A stretch of DNA of 64,000 nt from Calliopum simillimum. Its lineage: Eukaryota > Arthropoda > Insecta > Diptera > Lauxaniidae. Position 1 is the stretch's first letter. Every line of letters begins with the position of its first letter. The notes beneath the pieces are model-generated. The model was not told where the DNA came from. It did not search any database and saw only the letters and a list, made by a program, of their open reading frames with translations. Location of the stretch: NCBI GenBank assembly GCA_951812925.1, contig OX638372.1:88061058-88125057 (forward strand). Reading direction: 5' to 3'. Positions 1 through 11,700 of this stretch are shown here, one piece after another. The translations under genes were made by a program, and so were the position numbers.

Positions 1-36
1 CAGGTATTTAGCCTTCTTTTCGGATGGTTTTAGTAT
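1..36 (-). CDS. flw: flapwing (PP1-beta) exon, partial, cut by window edge
   Basis: Read on the minus strand, the first 36 bases translate in frame as ILKPSEKKAKYL, the sequence that follows the catalytic core in PP1-beta catalytic subunits. It is preceded by a usable 3' splice site (minus strand ...CAACCACAG, then ATA CTA AAA). The phase is 0, matching the phase-0 donor of the exon at 5852-5986, so the two join as CSFQ-ILKPSEKK. The rest of the exon, with the basic C-terminal tail and stop, lies left of the window. The intron to the next exon upstream is about 5.8 kb and is filled by repeats. The exon is too short to be found by an ORF search; the identification rests on the exact family peptide and the matching splice phase. 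Confidence 0.93.
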   Translation of the reverse strand, partial: MLKPSEKKAKYL

Positions 37-671
37 CTGTGGTTGATAAAGAATTTTATATTAATATGGTAGTACAATATTGTTTCGAGTATTTATCATG
101 CAAAATGGAAAATCGATGGCAATGGATATCAAATTTTGTTTCAGGAAGTTCTCCTAAGCAACATTTACATTCATTTTTGAAATTAAAAAGTTTACTGATC
201 ATTCCAAAATTTAATAACATACAAGAAAAAATGCGTATAGCAGAATAACAATACAGTAATGTCAGTGAAAAAAACATCGGGTTTGTCTAATACTGCCGCC
301 AGCTTACAATACTTAAATAAATAAAAAATACTATTTATGGCTTTAAACACATTTCCTAACTAGTACTTCTGATTATTAATTTGTTTGTTAAGTGGCAGTA
401 TAGTAAGAATTTAAAACAAAATTACATTACAGAAAGACTATGACAACTCTTCTGGCACTGATTTTCAACACAGTCAAAGGGGTTTAAATTTGCAAAAACT
501 GACCCAACTCTCTCCCCATAAGGATACTACCATTATAAGAAAATAGTCTTCTAAGCAATAGCCCTTGTTGTTAAAATATTCTACTCTGTGCTTAAATACT
601 AAGACTATGCAACGAGCCGAACTAATTCGATCAAACTCAAAACTCGTGAGCTTTTCTCAAAATTTGGATAT
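37..671. other. flw intron start, no recognised feature
   Basis: AT-rich intron sequence just downstream of the partial flw exon in + coordinates. I see no ORF, structured repeat or RNA gene. The short ORFs here are in the flw exon shadow or in noncoding sequence. Confidence 0.6.
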
Positions 672-3600
672 CTAGTAGAATCAACAAAGCCAAAAAAAAA
701 GGTAAAATGAGGAAGTCCTCAAGAACAGCTCCGATTTTGATAATTTTTTTTTTTAAAAATTTTGTTCTTTTTTTTTTTTATTTAAAATCAGAAAAATTTT
801 GGAGCGCGGTCGGAATTATATAACTTTTTAAACAATATTTAAAAAACTTACGTTTTTATAATAAAAAAATTGGAAAAAAAATACAACATACAAAAATCAA
901 AATAGTCATTTTATATGTATTTGGCAATTCTAAATCCAAATTGCTGTATCTTATATGATTTCTGAGATATCTTCTCTTTTTATAGGGTCTAAAATTGTGT
1001 ATATAAAAACTGTTGTCATGTTTTTCTTAAGAACGGCTTAAGCGATTTGAATGAAACTATGGAAAATGATGCGCGTTAGGATATAAGTACTAAAGAATGA
1101 GATAGACTTTGAATTAGTACAAAGCTATTGACTACACTGTTCGACACAAAAAAAAACACATGATAAAATCCAAAAAATTCTTAAAGTAGACGTTACAAAA
1201 AAATGCACATGTCTCGTGGTTTTTCTGCAGCACGTCACATTTTTTTTTAATCGATTTTTGAAGTTTTTTTTTTATCCATTGTACATGAAAAAACAAAAAT
1301 ACCGCATTCTTGTGTTAAATCGATGAGTTTAACTATGTGATCCTTACATATGAGGTGTATCATGTGTTCAGCAAACTTCTGCAGAATATTGCGGGAAATA
1401 TTTTTGTATAAAATTTTAACCCTGTACAACCCCCACATATATGTCATTTTTGCCCTTTTCTCAAAAAGATACAAAAATGACAGGGGAATATTGAGTCAGT
1501 ATGTACTGCAGAAATATTTGCTATACAATTTCACTACTAGTTGCTGAACACTAAAAAAGCAAAATGTCATCCCGAAAGCGAAAAAATTTTTAAAATCAGT
1601 AAGCACTTCAAACAATCAATATTTTCCAAATTTCACTCCACTGTAACTTTTTAACTACATTTTGGACAAAACTCATTCTCACAAGATCATAACTAAATCA
1701 CACAAGGATCATTTTCTTAGAACACATTAACCTATTATATCCTGTTTTTATGGGTCTTTTTGACCCCTTTTCTAAAACTGAGCCACAATGGGTTAAAGAA
1801 TTTTGCAAAAATATCCTACAGAAAATTTCACCAAGTGTTGCCAAAGACGAAAAATTCTTAAAACTTAAGGTAAGCGCGTCAGGGATGAAATTAATATGTA
1901 ATGTGAAAAGTCCTGATTGATTTTAACGATTTTTTTGGTTTCGGGCTTAAATTTCGACCTTCACGTGCTTAAAAACTAGTAGTGAAATTTTTTAGCAAAT
2001 ATTTCTGTAGTACATACTGACTTAATATTTCCCTGTTTTAGGTGTCATTTTTGTACCTTTTTAAGAAAAGGACAAAAACAGGGTTAAAATTTTATACAAA
2101 AGTATTCCCCGCAATATCCTGCATAAGTTTGCTGAACACATGATACACCTCAGATGTAAGGATCATATAGTTCAATTCATCGATTTAACACAAGAACGCG
2201 GTATTTTTATTTTTTTTTTTTTTTGTTTCATGTACAGTGGATAAAAAAACTTCAAAAATCGATTAAAAAAAAATGTGACGTGCTGGAGAAAGACCACGAG
2301 ACACGAGTATTTTTTTTTTCTACTTTAAGAAGTTTTTGGATTTTCTAATGTGTTTTACAAAAAGTTCGAAATTGTCGAACAGTGCTATCAATGCCTTATT
2401 ATGGGCAAAAATTGTGCGAAATCGAAAAAGTACCACGCCCACTTTTTAACCATAGAAAATTTTGATATTTCGATTTTAATATTACTCGAATACAGATTTT
2501 GATGAAAGTCTAAATTTTCAATAGTTAAAAAGGGGCCATGGCACTTTTTCGATTTCACCCAATTCTTGCCCATTATAAGGCATTGATAGTCAATAGCTTT
2601 GTACTAATTTTCATCAAAAAATTTTATGCGATTCAAAAGATATGACCAAATCAAATTAAAAATTTGGGGTGGTGCCACGTTAGTATATACTAAGTCAAAG
2701 TCAATCTCATTCTTTAGTATATCCTAACGCGCATCATTTTCCAAAGTTTCATTAAAATCGCTTAAGCCGTTCTTGAGAAAAGCATGACAACAGTTTTTAT
2801 ATACACAATTAAGAGAAGATAGACTTATTTAGGGTAATGTGGACTATGCGGGTAATGTGGTGCACCCTTTTATTTCTCATATTAAAGACTGCACAACAAT
2901 TCTGGTTATTTTTGCACAATAAAAAGCGAAAAACATATTCTTTACGCTCTTTGGCTTTTCTATAATGCTAATTATTCGTGTGAAATTCTTAGCATATGCT
3001 GTGAGGTCAAGTTGACTTATTTGTAGTACTTGGTGAATAACTAAGTTACTTCCTCAGAACTCAGTTTTCTAAAATTCAAATAACTCTAATGCAATTGTGG
3101 ATCTATTATTCAACGAAAAAATGCATTAGCAAGTCTGATTTTACATTTCTTTTATGTAATCAATGATTATTTCAAAAAAGTGATGTATTCGAGTAATGTG
3201 AACTACCCCATATTATATGCCGTATCTCAACTTTGATTACTATTACACCTTAAAAACCTAATTGCATATGTGGGACACCCGAGTTTAATTAATGTGGAGT
3301 ACTATTTTACGTATGATTCCGTAACCCTTATTACTTATTCACTTGTTAGTATGAATTTGGTTTATCTTACAAAAAAATATTCTTTAAAAAGCCTATGCAG
3401 CTATTTCATAGCAATTATAATCTAAAATAATACTACTCGACTTTTAGTCAACAAAAGTTGCGAATAACGGTTCTACTTTAGGAAATGGACAGGGTGATCC
3501 ACATTATCCAACACTTTTCTTTTTCAGCTATTTTTAGTTACTGTCAATTTATCTGGCCTCACGCTTTAAAATGTTAATATTTTAGTACATAAATTATCAA

Positions 3601-4006
3601 ATAGTAAGAACAATAGAATAACTAATACAAATAAATTGACCAAGCTTACCTACTACCATTACTTTGGTAGAAATTGGTAAAAAAAAAAAAGGTAACCACA
3701 TTACCCTAAATTACTCTATCTCAGAAACCATATAAGATACAGCAATTCTAATGCCAGAAACGGATTTAGAATTGCCAAATTCATATAAAATGACTATTTA
3801 TGTTTGTTTGTTGTATTTTTTTCCAATTTTTTTTTTATAAAAACGTAAGTTTTTTAAATATTGTTTAAAAAATTTATATACATAATTCCGACCGTGGTCC
3901 AAAATGTTTGATTTTAAATAAAAAAAAACAAAATTTTAAAAAAATAATCAAAATCGGTCTTGTTCTTGAGGACTTCCATCTAAAAGGCTTTATTGACTCC
4001 ACTAAT
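672..4006. repeat. Large foldback (inverted-repeat) element in flw intron
   Basis: Two arms are reverse complements of each other: 672-1555 on the left, and 1972-4006 on the right interrupted by inserts. Landmarks that pair are GGAAGTCCTCAAGAAC (710) with its complement near 3965, AAAACGTAAG (about 3841) with CTTACGTTTT (about 848), and GATGCGCGTTAGGATAT (1068) with its complement near 2720. The right arm holds two inserts: about 2385-2600 (itself a small inverted repeat around GGGCAA...AATCGAAAAAGT) and the TIR element 2832-3706. The spacer 1556-1971 contains a TTAACCC palindromic module. No protein is encoded. Fragments of the same family recur at 35955-36345, 38200-38240 and 49250-49420. 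Confidence 0.8.
2832..3706. mobile_element. Nonautonomous TA-flanked TIR element, GGGTAATGTGG termini (family i)
   Basis: The left end GGGTAATGTGGACTATG is preceded by TA, and the right end CCACATTACCC is followed by TA. The terminal match of 11 or more bases plus a TA duplication is the mark of a Tc1/mariner/pogo-class insertion. The element is 875 bp and sits in the right arm of the foldback repeat, so it is younger than that repeat. The motifs GGGTAATGTGG and GAGTAATGTGAAC recur internally. No transposase remnant was recognised. It shares its GGGTAA start with three other elements in the window (55466, 60252, 62245). Confidence 0.8.
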
Positions 4007-4159
4007 CGAATCAAGTTCATTTAGCTCAGCTTCCTTTGATTCAATCTATTTGATCAGTTCTTGAATTTTGAGCTGGTCGGTTGTTCATTTAGCTCGTGGG
4101 TTTTGAGAATTTTGACTACCATAGACATCCCAATATGGTTTTTAAAAATTTAACCTAAT

Positions 4160-4500
4160 CCTTCAGGATTGCCAACTGTTTTTTTAATTTGGCTTAAATC
4201 GAACTTTTTATGTGAAAAAAATAAGCTTTAGTCTTCAACTTTTTAAAAATACAATACAATTTTTATTTTTAGAGTTGCCACCTAGTTGTTTTCCAAAATT
4301 TTGTTTAAATCGCACAGTTCACTAAATTTAAATTTTTGTTTTGAAAAACACTCAGATAAACTTTTTGAAAAATGTACATTTACTTGCAGGGTTGCCACTT
4401 GATTTTTTTTTTTGTAATTTATTTTTAAATCATAATTGCAATTTTTGGTTTTTGAAAATTGTATAGAAACTTGCAGGGTTGCCACCTATTTTTTGCAAGT
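4160..4500. repeat. Degenerate tandem repeat, GGGTTGCCACC units
   Basis: The phrase GGRTTGCCAMCT followed by a T-run and a TTTAAATCG-like tail recurs at about 4168, 4273, 4391 and 4478. The period is irregular, roughly 87-118 bp. It lies directly before the LINE fragment. Noncoding; the minus-strand ORF across it is a by-product. Confidence 0.55.
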
Positions 4501-5670
4501 TTTGCTTAAGTAACCGATGGAATAGTGAAAGCTATCCAAAGCATGAAAGACAACATACCCCATTTCATCAGCTAAAATCCTTCGTTCTCTGCTCTTCAGA
4601 ATCTAGAGCGAAGAGCGGTTGCCAGAAGATTTCCTACATGGCATGCTAGTCAAATTGTCAAAAAAAGTTGACCTTAGCGAGTGCCGAAATTATAGAGAAA
4701 TAACTTTCCTCTCAGTTCCATCACAGCACTGCCTTTGACAGTGTCTCCCGAGAAAACATTTGGGTTTTACTGCAGCGAATAGGTATTGCCGAAAAGGCCA
4801 TAAATTTAGAACGTGCACAATATGAAGACTTTAAATGCAGTGTGTTACACAGCGTTTTGTTGTCACCGACATTCACTACTAATTCAGGCGTCCGGCAGGG
4901 TTGTTTGCTATCACCATCTCTCTTCCTTATCATACTTGACGATATCCTAGATAAAGCTTTTTATAAGGCTAAAAGAGTTATCCGATGGAACTTTACCGAA
5001 CATCTAGAAGATCTCGACTACGCTGACGACATTTGCCTTCTATCGTCCAAACACTCAGATATGCAAAGCAAGACTGAAAACCTTATCTTGGAATCGCAAA
5101 AGGCTGGCCTAAAAATCAACGTATCCAAGACTAAAAGCATGAAGCTAAGCCAGCATTATCTCCATGGATGGTGGAGCAAAAGAGGATATCAATTCAAGAA
5201 TAGTAAAAGCAAAAGGCGCGCGTGCTCAACTGAACAAAATATGGTCTTCTTCCGTTATATCCACCAAAACGAAAGTAGGCATTTTTGATTCGAATGTGAA
5301 ATCGATTTTGATATATGCGTGCGAAAAATGGCTTGTTGCTGAAAAACTAACGAACAAACTGCAATTATTCGTCAACAAATGCTTAAAGCATGAACTAAAG
5401 GCTTGGTAGCCTCACACTATCTCAAACGCCGAGCTAAATTAAAAATGTAATCAGAGGCCAAGCTGCTCAAGTGAAGATGGATTGGTCACACTCTCCGGAA
5501 ACCACACAGCGAAGCTTGTCGCCAGGACGTGGTAGACCCAAAACCAACTGGAAAAGGAAATCCAAGAATCGGGAAAGTCGTGGCAAGAGATCAAAGTCAT
5601 CGCAAGGGAACGCGACAAATAGAGACGTTTCAAATTGGCCCTATGATCCTCCTAAGATTTAAAGGGGAAT
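4500..5670 (+). pseudogene. Decayed non-LTR retrotransposon (LINE) reverse transcriptase fragment
   Basis: Translation of the plus strand gives reverse-transcriptase signatures spread over several frames. LSECRNYREITFLSVP near 4675 (RT domain 1 type) is followed by SVSRENIWVLLQRIG, then NSGVRQGCLLSPSLFLI (4876), and the catalytic-site box LDYADDICLLS (about 5015) with the YADD motif. A frame change near 5170-5200 moves to EDINSRIVKAKGA and KSILIYACEKWL, and a further change to GRPKTNWKR and SWQEIKVIARERE near 5600. The order matches the C-terminal half of a LINE ORF2. There is an internal deletion near 4715 that removes RT domains between ITFLSVP and FDSVSREN, plus stops and frameshifts. It is dead, inside the flw intron, on the strand opposite to flw. 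The clade is not assigned. Confidence 0.85.
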
Positions 5671-5851
5671 ACATATAGCTCATATACTACAAGAACGGCA
5701 AAAGTCAAGTAACGATGGCAACCAAACTGAGTTAAGTTGCTATACGCAATAAGGGCTACATATTCAAAACAGTTCAAAATATTATTTGTGTGAGGACGAT
5801 TTTCCATTTATGTAGTTGAGAAATACCTATAAAATATGTTTATCTCCTTAC

Positions 5852-5986
5852 CTGGAATGAGCACATAAGCGTATCATCCACCGTCATCATACCGCCAGCA
5901 TTATCAAATTCGCCGCAATAATTCGGTGCAGAGAATAACGTCACCAACGAGCGTCTTGCAAAGAATTCATAACCATCTTCAACAAC
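5852..5986 (-). CDS. flw: flapwing (PP1-beta) exon with [11 protein letters not shown] motif
   Basis: This 135-bp exon encodes 45 residues starting [12 protein letters not shown] and ending [12 protein letters not shown]. It contains [14 protein letters not shown], the beta12-beta13 loop region of PP1 that contributes to substrate choice and to toxin and inhibitor contacts. It is bounded on the minus strand by an acceptor (...AACGTAG) and a donor (CAG|GTAAGG), both phase 0. Only a 71-bp intron separates it from the exon at 6058-6401. I see no frameshift or stop, so the exon looks functional. The residue after FARR is Ser, where flies often have Gln; this is unlikely to matter. Confidence 0.96.
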
Positions 5987-6057
5987 CTACGTTAAATACA
6001 GAAAAAATATTATTTGCTTATAATTTTAATTAAAAGTATTTAAAATGAGCTACATAC

Positions 6058-6401
6058 CTGATGCGCTCTACATATCAAATCCATTTCATGCCTACGTAAA
6101 AACTTTGATACCACATCCACACCGAATGTAAAGCTCACACCACGGTCATTCTCACCCCAACCCTGAACGTCCTTATCTGGATCACTCCATAGCAGATCAC
6201 ATAACAGCCCTGTGTCGGGTACATCCGTAGGTCGCATCAAACGTCGTATCTGTTCCATACCTTGCAGATCAGGACTAAGACCACCATGACAGCAGAAGAT
6301 TTTTTCATCAATAATAGCCGCTACAGGCAAACAATTGAAACAGTCTGTAAATGTTTTCCACAGTTTGACATTGTAGCGTCGCTTGCACTCATCATAGAAG
6401 C
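6058..6401 (-). CDS. flw: flapwing (PP1-beta) exon with [10 protein letters not shown] and ICRAHQ
   Basis: This 344-bp exon begins with two bases that complete a Gly codon, then reads [17 protein letters not shown] and continues through [36 protein letters not shown] and ends DLICRAHQ. The His of CCHGG and the His of CRAHQ are metal ligands of the PP1 active site, and both are present. The wording [19 protein letters not shown] and [10 protein letters not shown] matches the beta isoform (flapwing) rather than the PP1-alpha type of flies. The acceptor is ...TCAACTTTAG and the donor CAG|GTATGT. The introns on both sides are short (71 and 68 bp), the usual fly size. The reading frame is intact. 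Confidence 0.97.
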
Positions 6402-6469
6402 CTAAAGTTGAGATAAAACTTATTTTGATTAAGAGACAAATCGAATCAGTATAAAATACACAAATTTAC

Positions 6470-6817
6470 CGTAAATTCTATTAATACTCGCGCATTCATG
6501 ATTGCCGCGCAACAAGAAAAAATTCTCTGGATACTTAATCTTGTAGGCCAATAGCAGGCAAATTGTTTCCAATGATTGTTTGCCTCGATCCACATAATCA
6601 CCCAAAAAGAGATAATTTGCAGCTGGTGGAAAACCGCCATACTCGAAGAGACGCAAGAGATCTGTATACTGACCATGGATATCACCGCATATGATTAGTG
6701 GGGCTTCCAGTTCGAGCAGGATTGGTTGCTGCAGAAAGATTTCACGTGATTTTAAGCAGAGGCCCCGCACTTCAGCCTCGGACATTTGCACTGACTTACC
6801 GGTGCGACAGCCACGCA
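6470..6817 (-). CDS. flw: flapwing, serine/threonine protein phosphatase PP1-beta catalytic subunit, exon with GDIHGQ/GDYVDRG/GNHE
   Basis: This exon carries the first half of the catalytic fold: [22 protein letters not shown], then the metal-binding signatures GDIHGQ, GDYVDRG and GNHE, ending [11 protein letters not shown]1-beta is the cytoplasmic and nuclear catalytic subunit that pairs with targeting subunits such as myosin-binding subunit; in Drosophila, flapwing dephosphorylates myosin light chain and acts in muscle attachment. The isoform call rests on [15 protein letters not shown] and [11 protein letters not shown], which are beta-type. The exon starts after ...TTTCTTTCAG with TG, which would finish a Met codon begun in exon 1. 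The expected N-terminus (a MGDFDLNVDSLIQRLLE-like peptide) was not found upstream in the window, so intron 1 may exceed 57 kb. In all, about 288 of about 330 residues are visible across the four exons. Confidence 0.97.
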
Positions 6818-7215
6818 CTGAAAGAAAAAAAGCAAAATAGAAAATTGTTAAAATTGCTAGCATACTTCGAGAGATATGATACACAAAAAGCCAATTTTAT
6901 TTCAAGTGAAAAAAAAAGAGTACTTTCACAAACAAACAAAAAAAAAAACAAGAAAAGTGAGTAATACTTCAGAATTAAGAATGATTTTAGAATTAAAACC
7001 TTTGAATAATAATTTTTGCGAAAAAATAGAAATAAGGTAAGAAACTGACATTTCCTTAGGACAAACTATATCATCTGAAACACTTTAGGCCAAAATAGTT
7101 TTAAAATTAAGCTTAAATTAAACGAATTCATATTTAGAATAAACAATTTTTATGGCTAGCGAAACCTTTAGTCAGAAATGTGGTGGATGACAAAAGCTCC
7201 TCTTGTCATACTAAA
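6818..7215. other. Intron sequence, no feature recognised
   Basis: Sequence upstream of the flw exon at 6470-6817. A polypyrimidine stretch before the exon (minus strand) serves its acceptor. An A-rich stretch lies at 6930-6960. No coding signal. Confidence 0.5.
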
Positions 7216-7216
7216 A

Positions 7217-7865
7217 GGTGTCTCATAATTTACGCAAGATTTGAATTTGTCGACATTTGTGCGGTAAGTGTTTCCAACCAAAATATGATAGCTGACAGTT
7301 TAGGGTTGGTAATAATGGAGCATTATATGAAGGAACAACGCATTTTCACAGTTGAACAATATTTTAAAAATAATCACCCCTATTCCCAATTGTCGTTTCT
7401 ATTTCGTTTTTGAGGCGTTTGTTTCTAAATTTGGAGTTTGTAAATATATTGAAATGACCAGGAGCGTTTATCGAGGGATTAGGAACACGAAGCATACGTT
7501 TGATTTTTTCGTTTTCCGTACCCCTCGATAAAATCTCGTCGTTCCTATATATTGAAAAATATTGAAATATATTGGAACGACAAGGGGTGGCTATCGAGGG
7601 GTCAGGAAAACGATGATAAATATGATTGCTTCGTTTTCTTAACCCCTCTATAAACATTCCTTATCGATCCAATATATTTCCAGACTCCAAATATAGAAAC
7701 GCGACGACGATAAAAACTAAAACGCCTCAGAAACGAAACAGAAACGAAACAGAAACGACAATTGGGAATAGGGGTGAATAAGTTTGGCAGCTACAGTTCG
7801 CAAATTTAGTACAAAAAAATCGATTCAAAACATGTGTTCAAATCTTGCGTGAATTATGGGACACC
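7217..7865. mobile_element. TIR element, GGTGTCYCATAATT ends, carrying a nested foldback
   Basis: Left end GGTGTCTCATAATTTACG and right end (reverse complement) GGTGTCCCATAATTCACG match over about 29 bases, continuing into CAAGATTTGAA. The same ends bound the shorter element at 44914-45246, so this is a family. The interior of this copy is expanded by the foldback at 7376-7776. No transposase was recognised. The target duplication is unclear; the flanks are TA-rich. Confidence 0.75.
7376..7776. repeat. Doubly symmetric foldback (palindrome of palindromes)
   Basis: The ends are CACCCCTATTCCCAATTG and CAATTGGGAATAGGGGTG, and the two 200-bp halves are reverse complements with some divergence. 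Each half is also self-complementary around TATCGAGGGRTNAGGAAMACGA ... TCGTTTTCC...ACCCCTCGATA (left 7465-7532; right about 7590-7655), so a four-armed cruciform is possible. Noncoding, and inserted in the TIR element 7217-7865. Confidence 0.75.
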
Positions 7866-8454
7866 ATTTATAAAGCATTTTGAAAAATTAATTAATACTT
7901 TTAATGCTGTAAAAGTTTTAAAATTTGGAAAGTTATGGATTTCAATGAGCTAATTTGTTCAAGGAGAGAGAAGACAGTTTCTCGATAAACTACTTTAGTA
8001 AGATTTAGTAGTATAAGGTCATGTACTTCTATGCGTCACTCACGATTCTATCTTGTCCAAAAATACTCAATATGTAGTGTATAAATAAGATAAAATTTGA
8101 TTTTGTTTTTAGTTATTAAGAAAAAGAAAAAACAAAAACTGAAAAAATTAAAGCATACATGTAGGCGCTTAAAGTTAGCAAAATGAAAACTAATTTGCAA
8201 TGTATTATAAAAATTAGTTACGTCTTTTAGTTCGCTTTTTTAATTCGCCTTGTGGTTGTAAAATGAAATAATAAATAAAAATATAAGCGTTATTAAAGGA
8301 AATTCTTTTTAACTTTAGTAATATTTCTGATAAAGATGTTGAATGCAGAACAATTTGTACTGTATAGCATATTCGTATTAAAATAACATAGGTAAGGAGC
8401 ATTAGGTTCTACTCGAAAATAAAGATGATCTTTATTTAGTTTAAATACTATAAT

Positions 8455-8765
8455 ATTTGTTAAAACTTCCACAACATCCTCCCCCATTCAACATAACCAT
8501 TTTATATTATATTAAGTGTTGACTCTACGATTCATAAGTAAATTACAAAAGATGCCCACACTCTAACAATAGAAATCGTAAGATTTGCACAACATCCTCT
8601 CCCCATCTAACCTTACCATTAAATATTACAATATTTTTTAATTCAACGTTCATAAATTACACGTTTTTCCAAAATTTTCGATCTCTTCCACACACGTACA
8701 AAAAAAATCGTAAGATTTTTTACAACATCCTCCCCCCCTCTCCAATCAATCTTACTTCATAATAA
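8455..8765. repeat. Tandem repeat, about 125-bp unit, ACAACATCCTCYCCC
   Basis: The phrase ACAACATCCTC plus a C-run and an AACYTTACCAT-like tail occurs at about 8470, 8591 and 8721, spaced 121 and 130 bp apart. Between them, ATCGTAAGATTT is repeated (about 8575 and 8708). Three units, noncoding. Confidence 0.65.
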
Positions 8766-11700
8766 CAATAAATTCAGAAAAGAGTAGACAGAATTTTTTT
8801 TGTTGTATTTTATTGTGTTCGACTTTCATTGAGCTTTCAATTATCTATCTCTGTCTATCCATATTCACTATGCAGATAGTAATGTCGACAATTGACTTGG
8901 TAGTAGAAGTAGAAGAATTTAAGAAATGCTTAAAACTTAAGGGGACATTCGCTTTTGTAATTGAAACAAAAAACACTTTTTAAAAATATTATTATGAAAA
9001 AACTATTATATTTATTGACAAAATTTCTTTTGGAGATTGTTAAATATTGTCTTAAAAATATGAAAATTTTTTTTTTTTATTTTTAGTTTCCCATGGCTGC
9101 TGTAAAGGGCGTCATCAAAAAGTTACTTTTTAAACGGTAGGACATATTGTAGACCTCCTGTAACAGATTTTTGAAAAAGTCGAAATGGATTTTATTCTTG
9201 AGACTCAAAACTATACAATAAGTCTCTAAAATTCATTCTTTTTTATATTTTGAAGTTTTTGTATGAATATTTATGAAAAATGCGAAAAAATTTAGGGACT
9301 TACCCTCAAAAAATGCCCCATTAAAAAAATCGCGTGCCACAGTGTAATATATTTACATAAGTGTTTCATAAGCTTTATCATAAGCAATTTTCGTAAGCGA
9401 ATAGTAAAGCAAACGGGGCATTTAATGTTTCATTCGATTAGACTGCCAAAAATTTCATTACTAATATGACCACTCGCTATAAATTTGTGCCTTCAAATGT
9501 GCACTGCCATAATGCCGTCCTTGGCGTCATCATGACTAAAGTCGTCACTTATAACTAGTGTGAAATCGGTCATTATGGCATTGATGAATACGTTTAAAAA
9601 ATAACTTCACGTCAAAGCGAAGAAAATTCGATTTCTGAGAGTTAAAGTAAAATGGCAATTGGTGGACTAAATGACACATAATTTGTATGCAATGTTAACT
9701 ATGATGAAAAATGTTATAACTATGATGAAAAATGTTATAGCTAACTAAACCTAGGGATTAACAAACGATAGGGGAATTGGGTACTTATTTCAATATATGT
9801 AAATGAAGACAATTAAGCTAGGCCTACTGTAGTACAGTTACATGTTTCGTAAAATTTGCGGCATACTTTTAGGCGTCGCAATATTTATAAAAACTTTTGT
9901 TTAGCCAATAGCGAACAAGAAAAAAGTATGCGATTATACTTATATTTTAATCTGTAGACGACCTTCAAAATATTGCTTCAAGTGTAAAAAAAAAGGAAAA
10001 GAACACGGCATGGCATTTAGCCTTGCAAGCACATACATACATACATACATAAAATGTAAGTGTATTCTACACTGCCGTTATTTTATGGTTTTGTTTACAA
10101 TGAAACATCACAGTATGCACGGAAGTATGCTACAATTTCTTTGCAATTACTGTATTTGGCCTTGTTTTATTGCAAGAAAGACAGATCTTGGCACTATGAA
10201 ATATTTCATAATAAAAACAAAAGAAATAGAAGAAAATATTTTATTGGTATTTTGTCTTTCAGCAGCTACTATCGCATTTACGATGCATGCCAATAAGTAG
10301 GCAACAATTTTTTTTGTTGCTTTTTTTTTAATGTTTCTTTCATACTTTAATAAATAATATTGATATTATAGCAAATTCAACGAATAAGAGACAAAATTAT
10401 TATCTTAAACTTAAATTTTTGCATGTTTTTATGTAGAGTTGATTATAGAAATTAATTCCTTTGTTATGAATATTATCTAGCAAATGCTTAAATTTTTGAT
10501 TTTTTTGATTTGCAAATGAAATGCTTAAAGCATTGCAAAAGAAAAGTGGAAAAAAAGCAATTTTCATATAAGCGCCGCAAAATATGCAACGAATGTGCAC
10601 AACACATCAATTTTTATCACATGTTTGCGCAAGTGGGTGATGAGTTTTTGTGCTTGTTTATCATCTTTTCTATTTCTAGTTTTTTTTCTTCCACTGTGTG
10701 CCCTAGTGCGCTTTATGTAAATTGCAATCTTGTGTCCCATGTGACAGCGTTGCCACCATGTGGCTGGCATAAAAGCAGTTTGAATTGCGCTGTTGATATC
10801 GTCTGGCATGACGTTTCTCCAAGAGTACTTTTCAATATGTAGTAGCTACTAAAGCTGCATAATGAAAAAGAGTTGAAGACAAACCAAAATGCTGGCATAA
10901 AATTATATGTTACACTATGCAACAGCAAATGTTGCATTGAGAAAAATTCTACAAAAAAAGAGATATCAGCTTTTGAAGGCTCGCGACATTCTTCGTGGTA
11001 GTCTTTCTAAACATCAGTTGCAATGTATTGCGAAAGCATTTTGGTACAGAAAATGTTGCATAATTTTAGGATGTTTTTACTATTTATTTATTATAAGCTA
11101 TTTATTAAATAACAGCAAAATTAATAAGAGCAAAGACTTTGGTACGCTATTAGCTGATTGCTATGCAGTGTCCAAATTTTGTTATGCGGTGTTATGGATT
11201 TCAGGAAAAAATACAAAAAAAAACCAGCTCTTCAAATTATGCCACATTTTTTTTATATCATCAAGCGAACTTCGTAAGTCAGTATTTTGTGTTAACAAAA
11301 TGTTTTCAGCAATTTTGTATTTGTAGCTTCGAAGTTTCTTATAAAAGCGATTCTACCTATTTTAAGAACCTTTTTTGTAATAAACATTCAAGAGCGACAG
11401 TCTGCAAAATATTCATCAAAAACCATATACCGCGAGCGTACTTGAAGACGTGTAAGGCTGATACCTGCCAGGTTTTAAATGGTTTTGTACTTAGCGTCTA
11501 TTTCCTTACGGAAAGACTGATGCACAGTGTAAGCTTTGTCAATCTGGATGCTTTTAATGGAAAAAATAAAAGTACTCCAAATTTAATGATTTTTTAGTAT
11601 GCGTAGGATAAATAGCCCCTTTTTATATAAATGAACTCAAAACAGAATGATAATCAGCTAGATAACTGCCATCAAACATGAGTTATTAGAATGTTCAGAG

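Noticed and set aside
10907..11597. Overlapping ORFs of 139 and 144 residues
   Set aside because: AT-rich, Lys/Phe/Tyr/Cys-biased, in two overlapping frames, without family motifs.
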